Shown here piece by piece: positions 12,001-21,615 of a stretch of 64,000 nucleotides of DNA (positions are counted from its first letter, which is position 1; each line of letters opens with the position of its first letter). A program made the position numbers and the translations under genes. The notes under the pieces were generated by a model. The model was given only the letters and a program-made list of their open reading frames with translations, was not told the DNA's origin and did no database searches. Origin of the DNA: Haplosporangium gracile (Eukaryota; Mortierellomycota; Mortierellomycetes; Mortierellales; Mortierellaceae); contig JAAAUF010000024.1 of NCBI GenBank assembly GCA_015499985.1, positions 39,847 through 103,846 on the forward strand, written 5' to 3'.

Positions 12001-12499
12001 CTTACCTCACCTGCCGAGCCAGCAAGGGGGCAATCTATGCGCGCCGTGAGCTGTACTGTCTTGTTTTTCTCCAGTTCAATAAAAAACAAACTGTTGACAC
12101 CTCGAATTCACTCAGCAGCGTGTTGTGAGGATATCTCTTTTTTTTTTTTTTTCGTCTCCAAACGAACTTTTGTTTCGTGTCACCACTCCCAAGCGCCAAG
12201 AGAAAGCACTGTGGCTACAGGAGACTGATGAGAGGGATGCAATACACAGTGAAACGCGTAAAAAAAGGTAAACAATAACCAAAGGCTCGCGATTGCTTGG
12301 CGAACAATCTTTTCCTTCCCATCAGTCCGTCGGTTACCATGACCTGCTCAGCCTTTTTATCCTTTTCTCCTCTTTTCCTTTCTTTCCTTTGTATCTCTCG
12401 TCCTTCCTCCCTTTCGTCAAACCCTGTCTACTCTTCCCGTTTACTCACACGACTAACTTCACAAAAGAAAGCTCACCCCACCAGTATTACAACCCCCAT

Positions 12500-12780
12500 C
12501 TCCTCCTACACATGTAGATGCACCATCTATAACCACCAGTACCTCGCCCGCTTCTTTCAGCGCGCCATGCTTGACTCTAGATATACTTTCCATGACCATC
12601 AGCGCACTGACTGTTTCTACATTGACGGTTTCATCAACGTGGCTAAGAGGACCTTACTAGAGTCCAGAGACTTGAAAAACTATTCTCTGAAAATCTCGAA
12701 AGTGCGTTATGTGGTGGACTATATGAGACCCATTATCTGGAATCTTGATGTCTGGATGCTTGCGACTCGATCCGAGTAAG
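12500..12780 (+). other. Exon-like open segment of unknown gene or relic
   Basis: An open frame ends at a strong donor (GA then GTAAGT at 12777). It reads YNHQYLARFFQRAMLDSRYT, then FHDHQRTDCFYIDGFINVAK and RTLLESRDLKNYSLKISKVR, a composition like folded protein and unlike the surrounding low-complexity frames. No clean initiator precedes it. The next plausible exon (after AG near 12868) reads YEGDIDEMFLKPYK-stop only in a frame that does not join in phase. It may be a decayed gene or a gene whose structure I have not solved. No family recognised. Confidence 0.3.
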
Positions 12781-13239
12781 TTGTGATATTTTGATTCCGA
12801 TCCTGTTAAAATTGCCATTGGCTTTTGCATTTTCTCATTTCTTTTCTTTCTTCTGTTCTGAAAAAAGTATGAGGGCGACATCGACGAGATGTTTTTGAAA
12901 CCTTACAAATGAACAGAGGGTGTCCTTTGAGCGCAGTTCGTTATGTCTGCGCGTCGCTTAGCTTGTATTTTTTTTTCTTCTTTCCCTCTTTTTCTGGACC
13001 GGTAGCTTTACTTGCATATCATTTTGTCTTCAAATGCTTTGATTGTTTGTGAGTACTTCTGAATGTGTCATTTGTTACTGTGAGAGTCTTGCGGACAATA
13101 CCAAAACATTGACATGTGAGCGTGAGTTGTTGCCTCCTAAATGGCGAATAACACTGATGCTCTCGATCTTGATTGTCGATCCACTCCATCTATACCCTGA
13201 ACAAACGTTTATTGATGGCAGATTAGTCTTTGTCGTTAG

Positions 13240-13960
13240 AGAAAACGCTCCGAGGATCCCATTCAAGGCCTCTGTTCCTGGCGAAGAGTCTTTACCTATG
13301 TTTATACCGATAAGCATCGATCCCGATTCACTGTTGTTAAGCCCTGTCCTGGACTTGACGTCCGTAACCGTCTTGGTGAACCTCCGGCCTTGACGAGTGA
13401 GTGTTAATCTCGGGTTGGGATATAAAGTTGGACCGTTGCTCTTGAGAGGAGACGATTCGCTTTGATACATGATCCATCCCGTAGTTCAATCCATTTGCTC
13501 ATCGCAACACGCTATCAGAATGGGTCCCGCACTCGCCAAAAACATCGGTAGTGTTGATGAGGTAGGTGAACGTGGTGGTTTGGGTGAGCCAGTCGCCAAA
13601 CGTGTAGAAAGGTGTTTGCAAATGGATAGGTAGATGGTTTCACTAAACATGCATACATGGTGTCCATGCCCAAAGTAAAGTTAACTAACGATAACAGATT
13701 TGAATGAAAGATTGACGCTGTCAATGATGCAGACGACTTCGTCGGTCTATCCCAGAGGTGAAAATTCCCAACACTACTAGGTAGAAGCACGATAATGACA
13801 ATTTGAGAACCTACGAAAAAAGGACTTGCCAGGTCGCGAGACGAGTTTAGCTAATAGCTTGGACGCAGAGTTGCTTAAGGAATGAAGCCACGTTTCAGAC
13901 CTGTTGGTTGCAGTTGCAGTTGCTGTCATCGGGTAAAATCGATGTCTTGAAGGTAAGCGT
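13240..13960 (+). other. Possible multi-exon gene or relic of unknown function
   Basis: Consecutive exon-like pieces on the plus strand join in phase. A frame from about 13247 reads FTYVYTDKHRSRFTVVKPCP then GLDVRNRLGEPPALT to a GTGAGT donor at 13398. It continues after an AG near 13519 as WVPHSPKTSVVLM to a GTAGGT donor near 13561, and after an AG near 13731 as RRLRRSIPEVKIPNTT. A later piece LQLLSSGKIDVLK ends at a GTAAGC donor (13952). No start, no stop and no family are recognised, so this is only a candidate. Confidence 0.25.
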
Positions 13961-14272
13961 TGAGGTTGCATGTTTAAAGGAGGAATGAGAATAACACGCG
14001 TACATTCAGTGGGGATTTTTTTCTTTGGAAAATATGCTTATATTTAAGCCACATTTCGACTACACTACGACAATGCAAGGAGTAAACGAAAAAAAAAAAT
14101 TGATGGTGGTGATAAACATATGAAACGATCGACACTCTCAGTCTTCTCGAGGCTCGTTGCATATAGTACCTGTGTTGTTCACCAAGTCCAGTGTAGTGCT
14201 GTGTGTTGTACACGCTCACACCAAAATGGGACATTCAGGACCCGAGTCAGAAAGAGAAAAAAAAAGTACTCG

Positions 14273-14281
14273 ATCAGATAA
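14273..14281 (+). promoter_or_regulatory. Iron-GATA site ATCAGATAA, block B site 1
   Basis: Perfect match, about 1.04 kb upstream of the FTR1 ATG, preceded by the CCCGAGTCA anchor shared with block A. Confidence 0.6.
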
Positions 14282-14764
14282 GCTGCCTTTTTACCCCTGC
14301 AAAAGACCAAACTTAAGGTACTCCCTGGCGTGTGCCAAAAAGTAAAGTCCCGGCCAAGGGAGTTTAGTTCATTTTGGGTCCCAAAGCGCATCTGTTTTAT
14401 TTTATTTGTGTATGGTTGGTAACTGGCTGGCTTTCAAAAAGCGTACTTTTCCTCGGCTTCCATCTCCCATTCTTTCCCTCTGCACTTGTCTTACCCAAAT
14501 GGTGTTTGTCCGTCCTCATGCTTGCAAACTCAAAAGCACAACATGAGCGGTCCAGAGCACTCTTTTTTCTGTGTTGTGCCATAGAATGCAAAAGTGAATA
14601 GTCCATCAAGTGAGAAAGAATAAAGCCCGCATCACCTCTTTTCGTTCTCCTTCTTTGGATTCAGCGCCAAAGTTCACCTGTCTCGAAAGGACAAAAGCGG
14701 ACATAAAGCTCTGGTGATGTCCCAGTGGAGAAGTGTTCAGTAAGTATTTTTTTTCTTGACTCAG

Positions 14765-14773
14765 ATCAGATAA
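14765..14773 (+). promoter_or_regulatory. Iron-GATA site ATCAGATAA, block B site 2
   Basis: Perfect match within the 16-mer shared exactly with block A, about 550 nt upstream of the FTR1 ATG. Confidence 0.7.
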
Positions 14774-14813
14774 CTCTTTTGGTCTTTTTTCTAGTCCCAT
14801 ACAGCTAAAGTAG

Positions 14814-14822
14814 TTATCTGAT
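14814..14822 (-). promoter_or_regulatory. Iron-GATA site (TTATCTGAT), block B site 3
   Basis: Inverted perfect match about 500 nt upstream of the FTR1 ATG, forming a direct-inverted pair with site 2. Confidence 0.65.
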
Positions 14823-15161
14823 TAATATGAAAAAAAATAAAAGTCGAGAACTCAGTGTACTTTTTTTCAAATATTCGTATATGGACTCTGCTTACCAGGG
14901 AAAGAGTTTTCTTGTCATCCGTTGCCCATTGACTGTCCGCTTAAACTTCGACCACTGCAATAACAAATGCACTCAGCCAGCTCCCCTGTACGCCCAGCCC
15001 GTTCTTCCTTTGCTGTATTCAGTCTGTATTCAAAATAATTCAATCGAAAATCAACCACAGGACACATACCCTTCCCATTGAATTACCAAAGTATATATGC
15101 ACTACTCTGTTTTTGTTTGTCTTCATCCACTCTTCCAACGATCATACGGAGCAGCACTCCT

Positions 15162-15167
15162 TATAAA
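15162..15167 (+). promoter_or_regulatory. Putative FTR1 TATA box (TATAAA)
   Basis: TATAAA 153 nt before the FTR1 ATG, followed by a pyrimidine-rich leader typical of highly expressed fungal genes. Position is compatible with transcription start near 15195-15220. Confidence 0.45.
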
Positions 15168-15319
15168 GACGGTCCACAGGGATTTATGCCCACGTTTTGA
15201 TTCTCGTCTCTGAACCCGTTCCTTCTCCTCCCTCACCATCTCAACCTTTCTTTCTGGCAGGCACTTTCTGTCCATCCCCTCTTTTCTTTCTTTTTCCTCT
15301 TTCATCCACAACATCCACC

Positions 15320-16507
15320 ATGGGTTCATTGTTCTCCTTGCCCATTTTCTTTATCGTTTTTCGCGAAACCACCGAGGCGGCCATTATCGTCTCGGTTCTC
15401 CTCACTTTCGTGAAGCAGGTCATTGTTGATGACGCAGCTCTCCTCCGCCGCCTCAAGTGGCACATCTGGATTGGAGTGCTTATTGGTCTTATCATCTCGC
15501 TTATTATCGGAGGAACATTCATTGCACTCTGGTAAGAATTATACATTTTCTGACTTAACTAACGGCTTTGTACCTAATTTCCTTCATCTATGCAGCGTTT
15601 TCCTAACCTCCATCTACATTTGCCTTATAGGAAATCCTTGGCCAAGAACGTCTTCCAGACCAGTGAAGAGTTGTGGGAGGGTACCTTCGCTTTGATTGCC
15701 TGTATCATGATCACCATCATGTCCTTAGCCATGTTGAAGTCCCAGGAGTTGCAGGAGAAGTGGCGCGGAAAGTTGGGTCGGGCTATGGAGACTGCTGATG
15801 AGAAAAGAAGCATGTCCAACCTTTCCGGCAAGTACGCCCTTCTTATCTTGCCCATGATTACCGTCCTCCGCGAGGGTTTGGAAGCCATGATCTTCGTTGG
15901 TGGTGTAAGTATTTCTTTGTCGTTTCCTTTCAAGCAAAACTTTGCTTAAGCGCATGATTTTTTGTTCACCATCTAATACTGTTGCAATTCCCTTTGTGCT
16001 CAGGTTACTTTCGAGGCTGAAGGAAAGTCGATTCCTCTTGCTGTTGTTGTTGGTCTTCTTGCTGGTGCCTTGATTGGTTTCGTTATCTACCGTGGAGGAA
16101 GCCGTCTTGCTCTTCACCGTTTCTTCGTTGCCTCTACCTGTCTTCTTTTGTTGATTGCTGCCGGTCTCTTTGCCAAGGCCATCAACGCCTACCAGATGGA
16201 CAAGTGGAACAAGATTGTTGGAGGTGATGCTGATGATGCCGGTTCGTACGATCCTCGCGGCAACGTCTGGGCCCTCAACTACGGTGACCCCAACCAGCCC
16301 GAGAACGGTGGATGGGCCTTCTTCAACTCTATTCTCGGCTGGATGCACGTTGCCTCCGTCGGAACCATCACCGGTTACTGCGTCTACTGGCTCGTTGTCA
16401 TGCTCTCCATCGTCTTCATGAAGATCAGAGGCAACCGCGCTCGTGCCGCCGCCGCTACCCAGCATACCTATCCCGACGAGAAGGTTGTCGAGAAGACCGA
16501 AATCTAA
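15320..16507 (+). CDS. FTR1: High-affinity iron permease Ftr1
   Basis: Plasma-membrane Fe(III) permease that takes iron from Fet3. Exons 15320-15531, 15631-15904 and 16004-16507 give 329 aa. Two REXXE iron-binding motifs are present: RETTE at 15-19 in the first helix (FFIVFRETTEAAIIVSVLLT) and REGLE at 151-155 (LREGLEAMIFVGG). About seven hydrophobic helices fit the OFeT/Ftr1 family. The second acceptor (15630) was chosen over a nearer AG at 15597 because it restores W71-KSLAKNVFQTSEELWEG, the conserved Ftr1 loop. The C-terminus is Ala/Arg-rich and ends EKTEI. Three iron-GATA sites lie upstream, and a tandem degraded copy follows at 17086. Confidence 0.95.
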
Positions 16508-17085
16508 GTCATCTCCATCGTCAGCATCTTCCTCCTCAGCCCACCCACTCCTACCCCATTTATCTATCACTGTACTCTTTAGCATTTCCTTATCATCTCC
16601 TGTCGGCATGCCCACCCCATGAAACCTTCCCATCACCTCCACTAGCATGTATATTTCCTCGCCCCGTAATATTTCCGTCTCCAGGTTCATAGGCTCGCCA
16701 ACTTTGCCTCTGCTCGTTGTTTCTTGCGCCCATGCCTAATAGCGTATTAGGATAGTGTAAAGATCATCTTTCAGTAAAGCAAGGGATATATCTTGTACCC
16801 ACCCAGTCCAAAGTAAACATTTAACGGATTAGACAATGAATCCTCTGCAAATCCTTTTCCTTGAGATATATTTGACTACAATTGCTTGATGTGATTCATA
16901 CCATCCGATGGTCGCCTGCCGCGCCTCTCTTGCAGGTTCTAACACCAGCTCACCAATCCTCAGCCCTACACACTGTGCACATCGCAACACCTTCAACACA
17001 TCGAAAAAGCAAGAAAAAACATCGTAAGGACGGCTTTTACCTTCGGTATTGAACTGTAGCGACAACTTTCATATATCACTTAATC
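16508..17085. other. FTR1 3' UTR and spacer
   Basis: The first ~280 nt have a recognisable relative behind the pseudogene (for example CGCCCATGCCTAATAGCG at 16727 against CGCCCATGACTAATAGCG at 17506), so the 3' UTR was duplicated with the gene. The remainder (16800-17085) shows no gene. Confidence 0.6.
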
Positions 17086-17256
17086 CGTGAGATCACCGAG
17101 GCGGCCATTATCTTCTCGGTTCTCCTCACGTTCGTCAAACAGGTTTTTGTCGATGAGACTGCTCTCCTCCGCCGCCTCAAGTGGCAACCGCGCTCGTGCC
17201 GCCACCGACCAGCACACTACGCCGATGAGAAGATCGTCGAAAAGACCGAAATCTAA
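17086..17256 (+). pseudogene. FTR1 duplicate, truncated and internally deleted
   Basis: Reads REITEAAIIFSVLLTFVKQV then FVDETALLRRLKW, equivalent to Ftr1 residues 15-48, and then jumps straight to the Ftr1 C-terminus, ending DEKIVEKTEI-stop. Everything between, including both introns and the REGLE motif, is missing. The join falls at GGCA, present at both breakpoints in the parent (15459-15462 and 16430-16433), as expected for a microhomology-mediated deletion of about 970 bp. There is no start codon and the sequence before REITE shows no similarity to FTR1. A 1-nt loss near the end happens to bring the tail back in frame. Downstream DNA to about 17550 resembles the FTR1 3' UTR. Confidence 0.9.
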
Positions 17257-17643
17257 ACCATTTCCTTCTCCACAAAACACACTCCTACTTCCCTCATCTA
17301 CCTATTGCTGTATTCTTAAGCATTGTTTTCGCCCCACCCCTTTCATCTCCGTTATGGTGTTCCTTCCCCTAAACCGATGGACCTTCTTACCAACCCGCCG
17401 TGTATATTTCCTCTCTCCGTAATATTCCCTTCCCAAGGTTCAGGCTCAAAGCTGTTCATCAGAGACCTTTTTTTCCCCTTCCTCACTGACATTCAATTCT
17501 TTTCGCCCATGACTAATAGCGTCGTAGGATAGTCGTAAAAGAAGGCTTTTCAGTAAAAGAAGAAAAAAAGTAGGAGAGAGCAAGTGCCCCATCCACTTTA
17601 CCCAAAATATCGTATTGTACAGGTTGTATTTTTATTACCGAGT
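17257..17643. repeat. Duplicated FTR1 3' UTR
   Basis: Diverged copy of 16508-16790. Shared landmarks include TGTATATTTCCTC followed by a CCGTAATATT stretch (16650/17400), the CTAATAGCG block (16736/17514), and a TTTCAGTAAA element (16769/17549) near the presumed poly(A) region. It shows the duplication covered gene plus 3' flank. Confidence 0.75.
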
Positions 17644-19626
17644 TTATACAATTTTTCGTATCCGGGCCAAGAAAAAGCCGCTTGTTTTGCTTGCCAAGGG
17701 ATCATACCTCAGGCACATCTCCTGGATGTGGTCCTGGAATTGCTTCATATCGGCCTCTTGTTGCGGTGTTCCCTGCCACTGGACCTGACCACTAGCATCC
17801 GTCGCCGTTGGTAAGCCCAATGCATTGGCAATGATCGATCGACAAGGCCGTTTGCAGGTCGCCGTCTGAATACCCAGGGCATGTTTTGGCAACGGCTCCA
17901 ATACAGCCCTTCCTCTCATATCAGCAATGAACCAAGCCACCATGTCCTCATTCTGCGCTCGGGACAGGGAGCAGGTCGAGTAGACAATAATTCCTCCTGC
18001 CTTTGTCATACGGAATCCGTTCATTAAAAGACCCCGCTGAAGGTCGGACAACGAGTCGAGGCGGTCTTGGGACATAAAGTTCTTGTGGAAGCTGTCCCAA
18101 CCCCACGCCTCGTACTTTAGAATATGCGCAATCGACCCATCGTGTGTGCCTATGAGAAACATGAGATGCCACACATCAATTTAGCAAAGTGCGCGCATCA
18201 GTCTTGCTCAACCCTAGGCAAGCTCATACGCACTATGGCAAGTAAGAGTGCTACTTACATTCGGCGTCGACAATGACTTTGTCGTACTTATACGCCTCGG
18301 TATGGAGCTGGGGATCGTTACGCAAAATCTTGGGTGCAAAAAAGGGCATAACCTTTTCTTTTCTGCCATTCGTCTCTGTCCCATTGAACAGTGCCGACGC
18401 TCCTGTAAACCCTGTAAGTAGCCCCTTCAGAGTATCAAACGTGGCCCTGTGTCGCTTGAGCGTGCTCTCGCTCTCCAAAGAGTTGATGTGAAACTGTTGT
18501 CTTGCTGTTGACTCTTGACCGCGATCCACTGCCATCTGCGAACTCTCTCCGTGTCCGTAGCCATCATTGTCGTCGTCATCGTTCTCCAGTGCTCGCTTGC
18601 CCTGTGATACCGCCTGATTGTCTGCCGCAGTCTTCTTTGCACCAGAGGGGTTAGCCATGATCCTAGCGCGAATCATGTCGATCGCACTTGGCCTCATCAC
18701 ACCAAATGTCGTCCCGTCCGCCTGAAAGAGTCTAGCACACTGTTGTAGCCGATGACGCTTCAAAAGACTCCTGCAAGTTGAGAGGCGATGTGGAGAGATG
18801 TCGACTCCAGTCACAGTCCCGGTGATATCCATCTGTAATTGGTTTCCGCCTCCTGACCGATCTGACCGGACATGTCCTGAGTTGGTCAACAGTCCTGCAA
18901 TCATACACAATTTCGCGCCTAGTGGTGGAAAAAGACAGGCGATGAGTGTCCCCTTCAAATTGTTTCTGATCAAAAACACGACAATATACTGATCCAACGA
19001 CGCGGTGGTGCATTGATTCGTCAAGGCGAAATGTGCGCGCGTTAATTGATCAAGCAATTGATTACTGATCGTACCTGGGGCGCAGCAAATGTCTAGGACG
19101 TGTTCTCCTGGCTGGACATCCAGAGCATACACGGCGATTCCAGAGCTGAGATCCATGCCGAATATCCTACCATCCTTGTAACTAATGTCAGGATTATAGG
19201 TAATGCAGTGTTAGCCTCACCCTTATCTTTCGTTTGCTCCCATCTTGATCCTGCAAGTAACAATGCACAATGTCCTTACGCCTGTGTGTTCCTGAGCTTG
19301 GCTTGACCGTCAAGTCTACAGAACGCCTCGAGTCCAGGCACAGGTTCGACCTTGGTGCCCAATTGCTTCTCCAGCTCCTCGGGTGTGATCGTAAGGTGAG
19401 GATCGGGGTTAAGGCGAACATATCTGGGCAGGTCTGTGACGGTGTATATAGCGGGGTCGATCTCGTTCTTGGCCAGGAATGCAACGAATTCGGCAGGGAG
19501 GTTGTCAAGAGAAAAGGTCTTTGATGATTCGCCAGCGATTTGCTGCTGGGCACCGAGGTTATAGCTGTCTTCCTCGTCTGATTCCATTTGTCTTTTGGTC
19601 CAGTTGTCGTTGTTGGCTTTGGGCAA
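17644..19626 (-). CDS. NOL1/NOP2/Sun-family RNA cytosine-5 methyltransferase
   Basis: SAM-dependent m5C methyltransferase acting on tRNA or rRNA; the exact substrate is not predictable here. Exons 19626-19280, 19181-19075, 18918-18259 and 18149-17644 give 539 aa. Motifs in order: GEHVLDICCAPGAKL (SAM-binding motif I, its CCAPG split by an intron), GTVTGVDISPHRL (motif II), VDAECTHDGS (motif IV, with the product-release Cys) and IVYSTCSLSRAQNED (motif VI, with the catalytic Cys in TCS). Motif IV is DAEC-THDG rather than the commoner DAPCSG, which marks a distinct subgroup. A low-complexity insert (about 215-290, with an acidic DDDDND run) separates motifs II and IV. The C-terminus closes with SGFFLARIRK, the usual Sun-domain end. 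Confidence 0.88.
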
Positions 19627-19796
19627 AGTTCAATGCCCTCAAAAAAAAAAAGTTGATCAGCCCAAAAGAAATAAAAAATGCGTCACGGTGAACTTCCAAG
19701 CGTCATACTCCCGAAAGAAAGGCTAGGCAGATCGTTTCGGGATTTCGGATTCCCCTTGACACCTCTCCATCAATCATCACACACACCGCAAGCACC

Positions 19797-20250
19797 ATGG
19801 CCAAATCAGCTTTTTGGAACTCGGTCCGCAAGGCCCTCACCGTGGTACGCAATCTCATCAGCCTTTCAACGAAATACCCAACGCGCACACCTGGACAACA
19901 GCTCCCTTCCGATAACCCAGTAGCACCCACTTTCGATCTGAATCGACCCCTGTTCAGGGCAGACGACCTCTTCAAATATACCGACCGACATACCATCATG
20001 ACATGAGTTTCTCATTCTGCATCTCTGCACTTCGAATTTCCATTCTCTAGAACCCCAAGGTCTCCAGCGGTATGCCCGATGCCAAGGAGTTCCGTCTTAT
20101 CGCCCCTGGGTAAACCTTTAGTTTTTTTGTTTCCGGAATCCAGACAAATTTCCTCCCGCGTTTTGTCCTATCACATCCAAGCGCACACACTAACCGGAAC
20201 ACCTCTTTCTCTTGACTATCTCTATATACTTGGATATGTAACATCTCGAT

Positions 20251-20304
<54 letters not shown>

Positions 20305-21068
20305 AGTGGCCAGCCCAAGACCTTTGTCCCCAAGGATCCCCTTGCCAACGACATTGCCCAGAACCCTTACTATGGACGTGATTTCAGGAGAAACTACCCC
20401 CGTTTGGCCGTCTACTCTCAGCAGGAGGTCGCTGGATTGCTCGCCGCCAAGGACGCTTTGGCGTAAGTCTCTCTTTTCAGTTCATCACGGACGTTGTCTC
20501 TATACAAGATGTCAGGACATTTCATAGATAATCTACAGCGGGAACGATCGGTTGAAAGAACGAATTGGGCGGCACAAATCACACAATAGCATCAGGAGGG
20601 ACGAAACACTTCAGGACGTTATGGCGGATGAGCGGACAGCGACACTTTGTCTTTTCGCCTCAATCGTCGCTAGCCACCTGGCCTCGTGCACCTCAGTGCT
20701 ATCGACTAATTTCAGCGCGCTAATCGGCACAATGAATCTCTAACGTCTCAATAGCATTGGCTCCGGAGAGTCCGCCATCGCCAAGGCTGTCGAGAACGTC
20801 TCCTTGACCGAGGTCATCAAGAGCGTCAAGGCCCCCATCTACACCCCCTCTAACTTGCCCCCTACCCCTGTCATCCGCAACTACAAGTGGGTCAAGTCTC
20901 CCGATCAGCCCCCAGTTGAGCAGGGTAAGTTGGAGACTTTTGCTTTTGTCGGGATACTCAAGGTCAGCAGGAGAAAGGGAATGCAGCTTGCTGACAATCA
21001 TTTCGCTTTTTTGATTCTGTGTATTAGGTACCTACTGGACCATGGTCAACATGAAGATTGCCGCATAA
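19797..21068 (+). CDS. Mitochondrial complex I accessory subunit, fungal 21 kDa type
   Basis: Likely accessory subunit of NADH:ubiquinone oxidoreductase in the inner mitochondrial membrane. Exons 19797-19844, 20051-20109, 20307-20462, 20755-20924 and 21028-21068 give 157 aa: FWNSVRKALTVNPKVSSGMP, then DAKEFRLIAPG and DPLANDIAQNPYYGRDFRRN, then YPRLAVYSQQEVAGLL, ending YTPSNLPPTPVIRNYKWVKS and a short hydrophobic-basic tail. The NPKVSSGMP and DIAQNPYYGRDFRRNYP patterns are those of the fungal NADH_u_ox 21 kDa family, assigned from memory. No classical presequence is seen. Intron 2 contains a (CAA)n microsatellite immediately before its acceptor. Confidence 0.72.
20250..20303 (+). repeat. (CAA)n microsatellite in an intron
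   Basis: About 17 CAA/AAC units with one ATC interruption, ending 3 nt before the intron 2 acceptor of the complex I subunit gene. It occupies the place of the usual polypyrimidine tract, so length change here could affect splicing. Confidence 0.85.
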
Positions 21069-21615
21069 ACGGTGTCTATTTATTTACCCGATCTTCAACG
21101 ACTAGTACCGTCACCACTACTTAAAATGCCCTCTTCTTCTCCCTCTCACGTCCTCCCCTCTCCCTCGCCTCTCCTCCTTATCACCTCACACCTAGGATCA
21201 ACACACAAGCAACCATTAGAAAAAAGAAACCCCCTTGCGTTTGTTGAGCTAATAAAACCAATTATTGTTCAAATTAGAGCTGATCTTGGTCTTCGTTTAC
21301 ATGTGTTCACCTGCTGGGCTGAGGTGATACATGGAGCTGGCCGGCAGCAAAAAGCAACGGGAATGGTTCAACGATCAATATCTGCGACTTTGATGAGTGA
21401 TTTAGTGGCGTTTAATTACCTTGGACACTATCTATGATTAACGACTGATCATTGAAGACTGTCCCTATCGCAAACTAACAACGACGTAGTAGAGCACTTA
21501 GTTTTTGCAAAGTCCACGAGACTGTATAAAACCGCGATCAAAGCCAACTACTCTCAGTTAAAAATTACCAACAAGCAACTCTTCGACTCACAACAACACA
21601 TACACTCACTTCACA
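21069..21615. promoter_or_regulatory. Upstream region of the secreted Gly/Trp-rich protein gene
   Basis: Intergenic DNA with no coding frame. It includes the complex I subunit 3' UTR and, at 21525-21531, a TATAAAA box 85-91 nt before the ATG at 21616, followed by an ACAAC-rich leader. Confidence 0.55.

Larger units (their letters stand above)
7661..14240. other. Gene desert between the two iron-regulatory blocks
   Basis: About 6.6 kb with no recognisable gene. It holds long T and A runs (for example 8549-8571 and 11391-11409), three tandem copies of GGCAGATACAGATA-like units (8979-9010), and short frames only. Exon-like pieces are listed separately at 12500-12780 and 13240-13960. A 50-residue basic tail (…KTVKPKWKATNTRKGAP…) ends at 10237 but has no visible start or homology. 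I saw no transposase, reverse transcriptase or terminal repeats. Confidence 0.5.
14241..14925 (+). promoter_or_regulatory. FTR1: Regulatory block B, FTR1 upstream iron-responsive region
   Basis: Ends about 395 nt upstream of the FTR1 ATG. It contains three perfect ATCWGATAA sites (14273, 14765 and 14814 inverted) and is collinear with block A (6562-7660). In characterised fungi such motifs recruit an iron-loaded GATA repressor that shuts off reductive uptake genes in iron-replete cells; the same role here is inferred. Confidence 0.65.

Noticed and set aside
15725..16690. A 321-codon minus-strand frame antisense to FTR1
   Set aside because: It spans FTR1 exons and introns and has no domain; it is a shadow of FTR1 coding bias.
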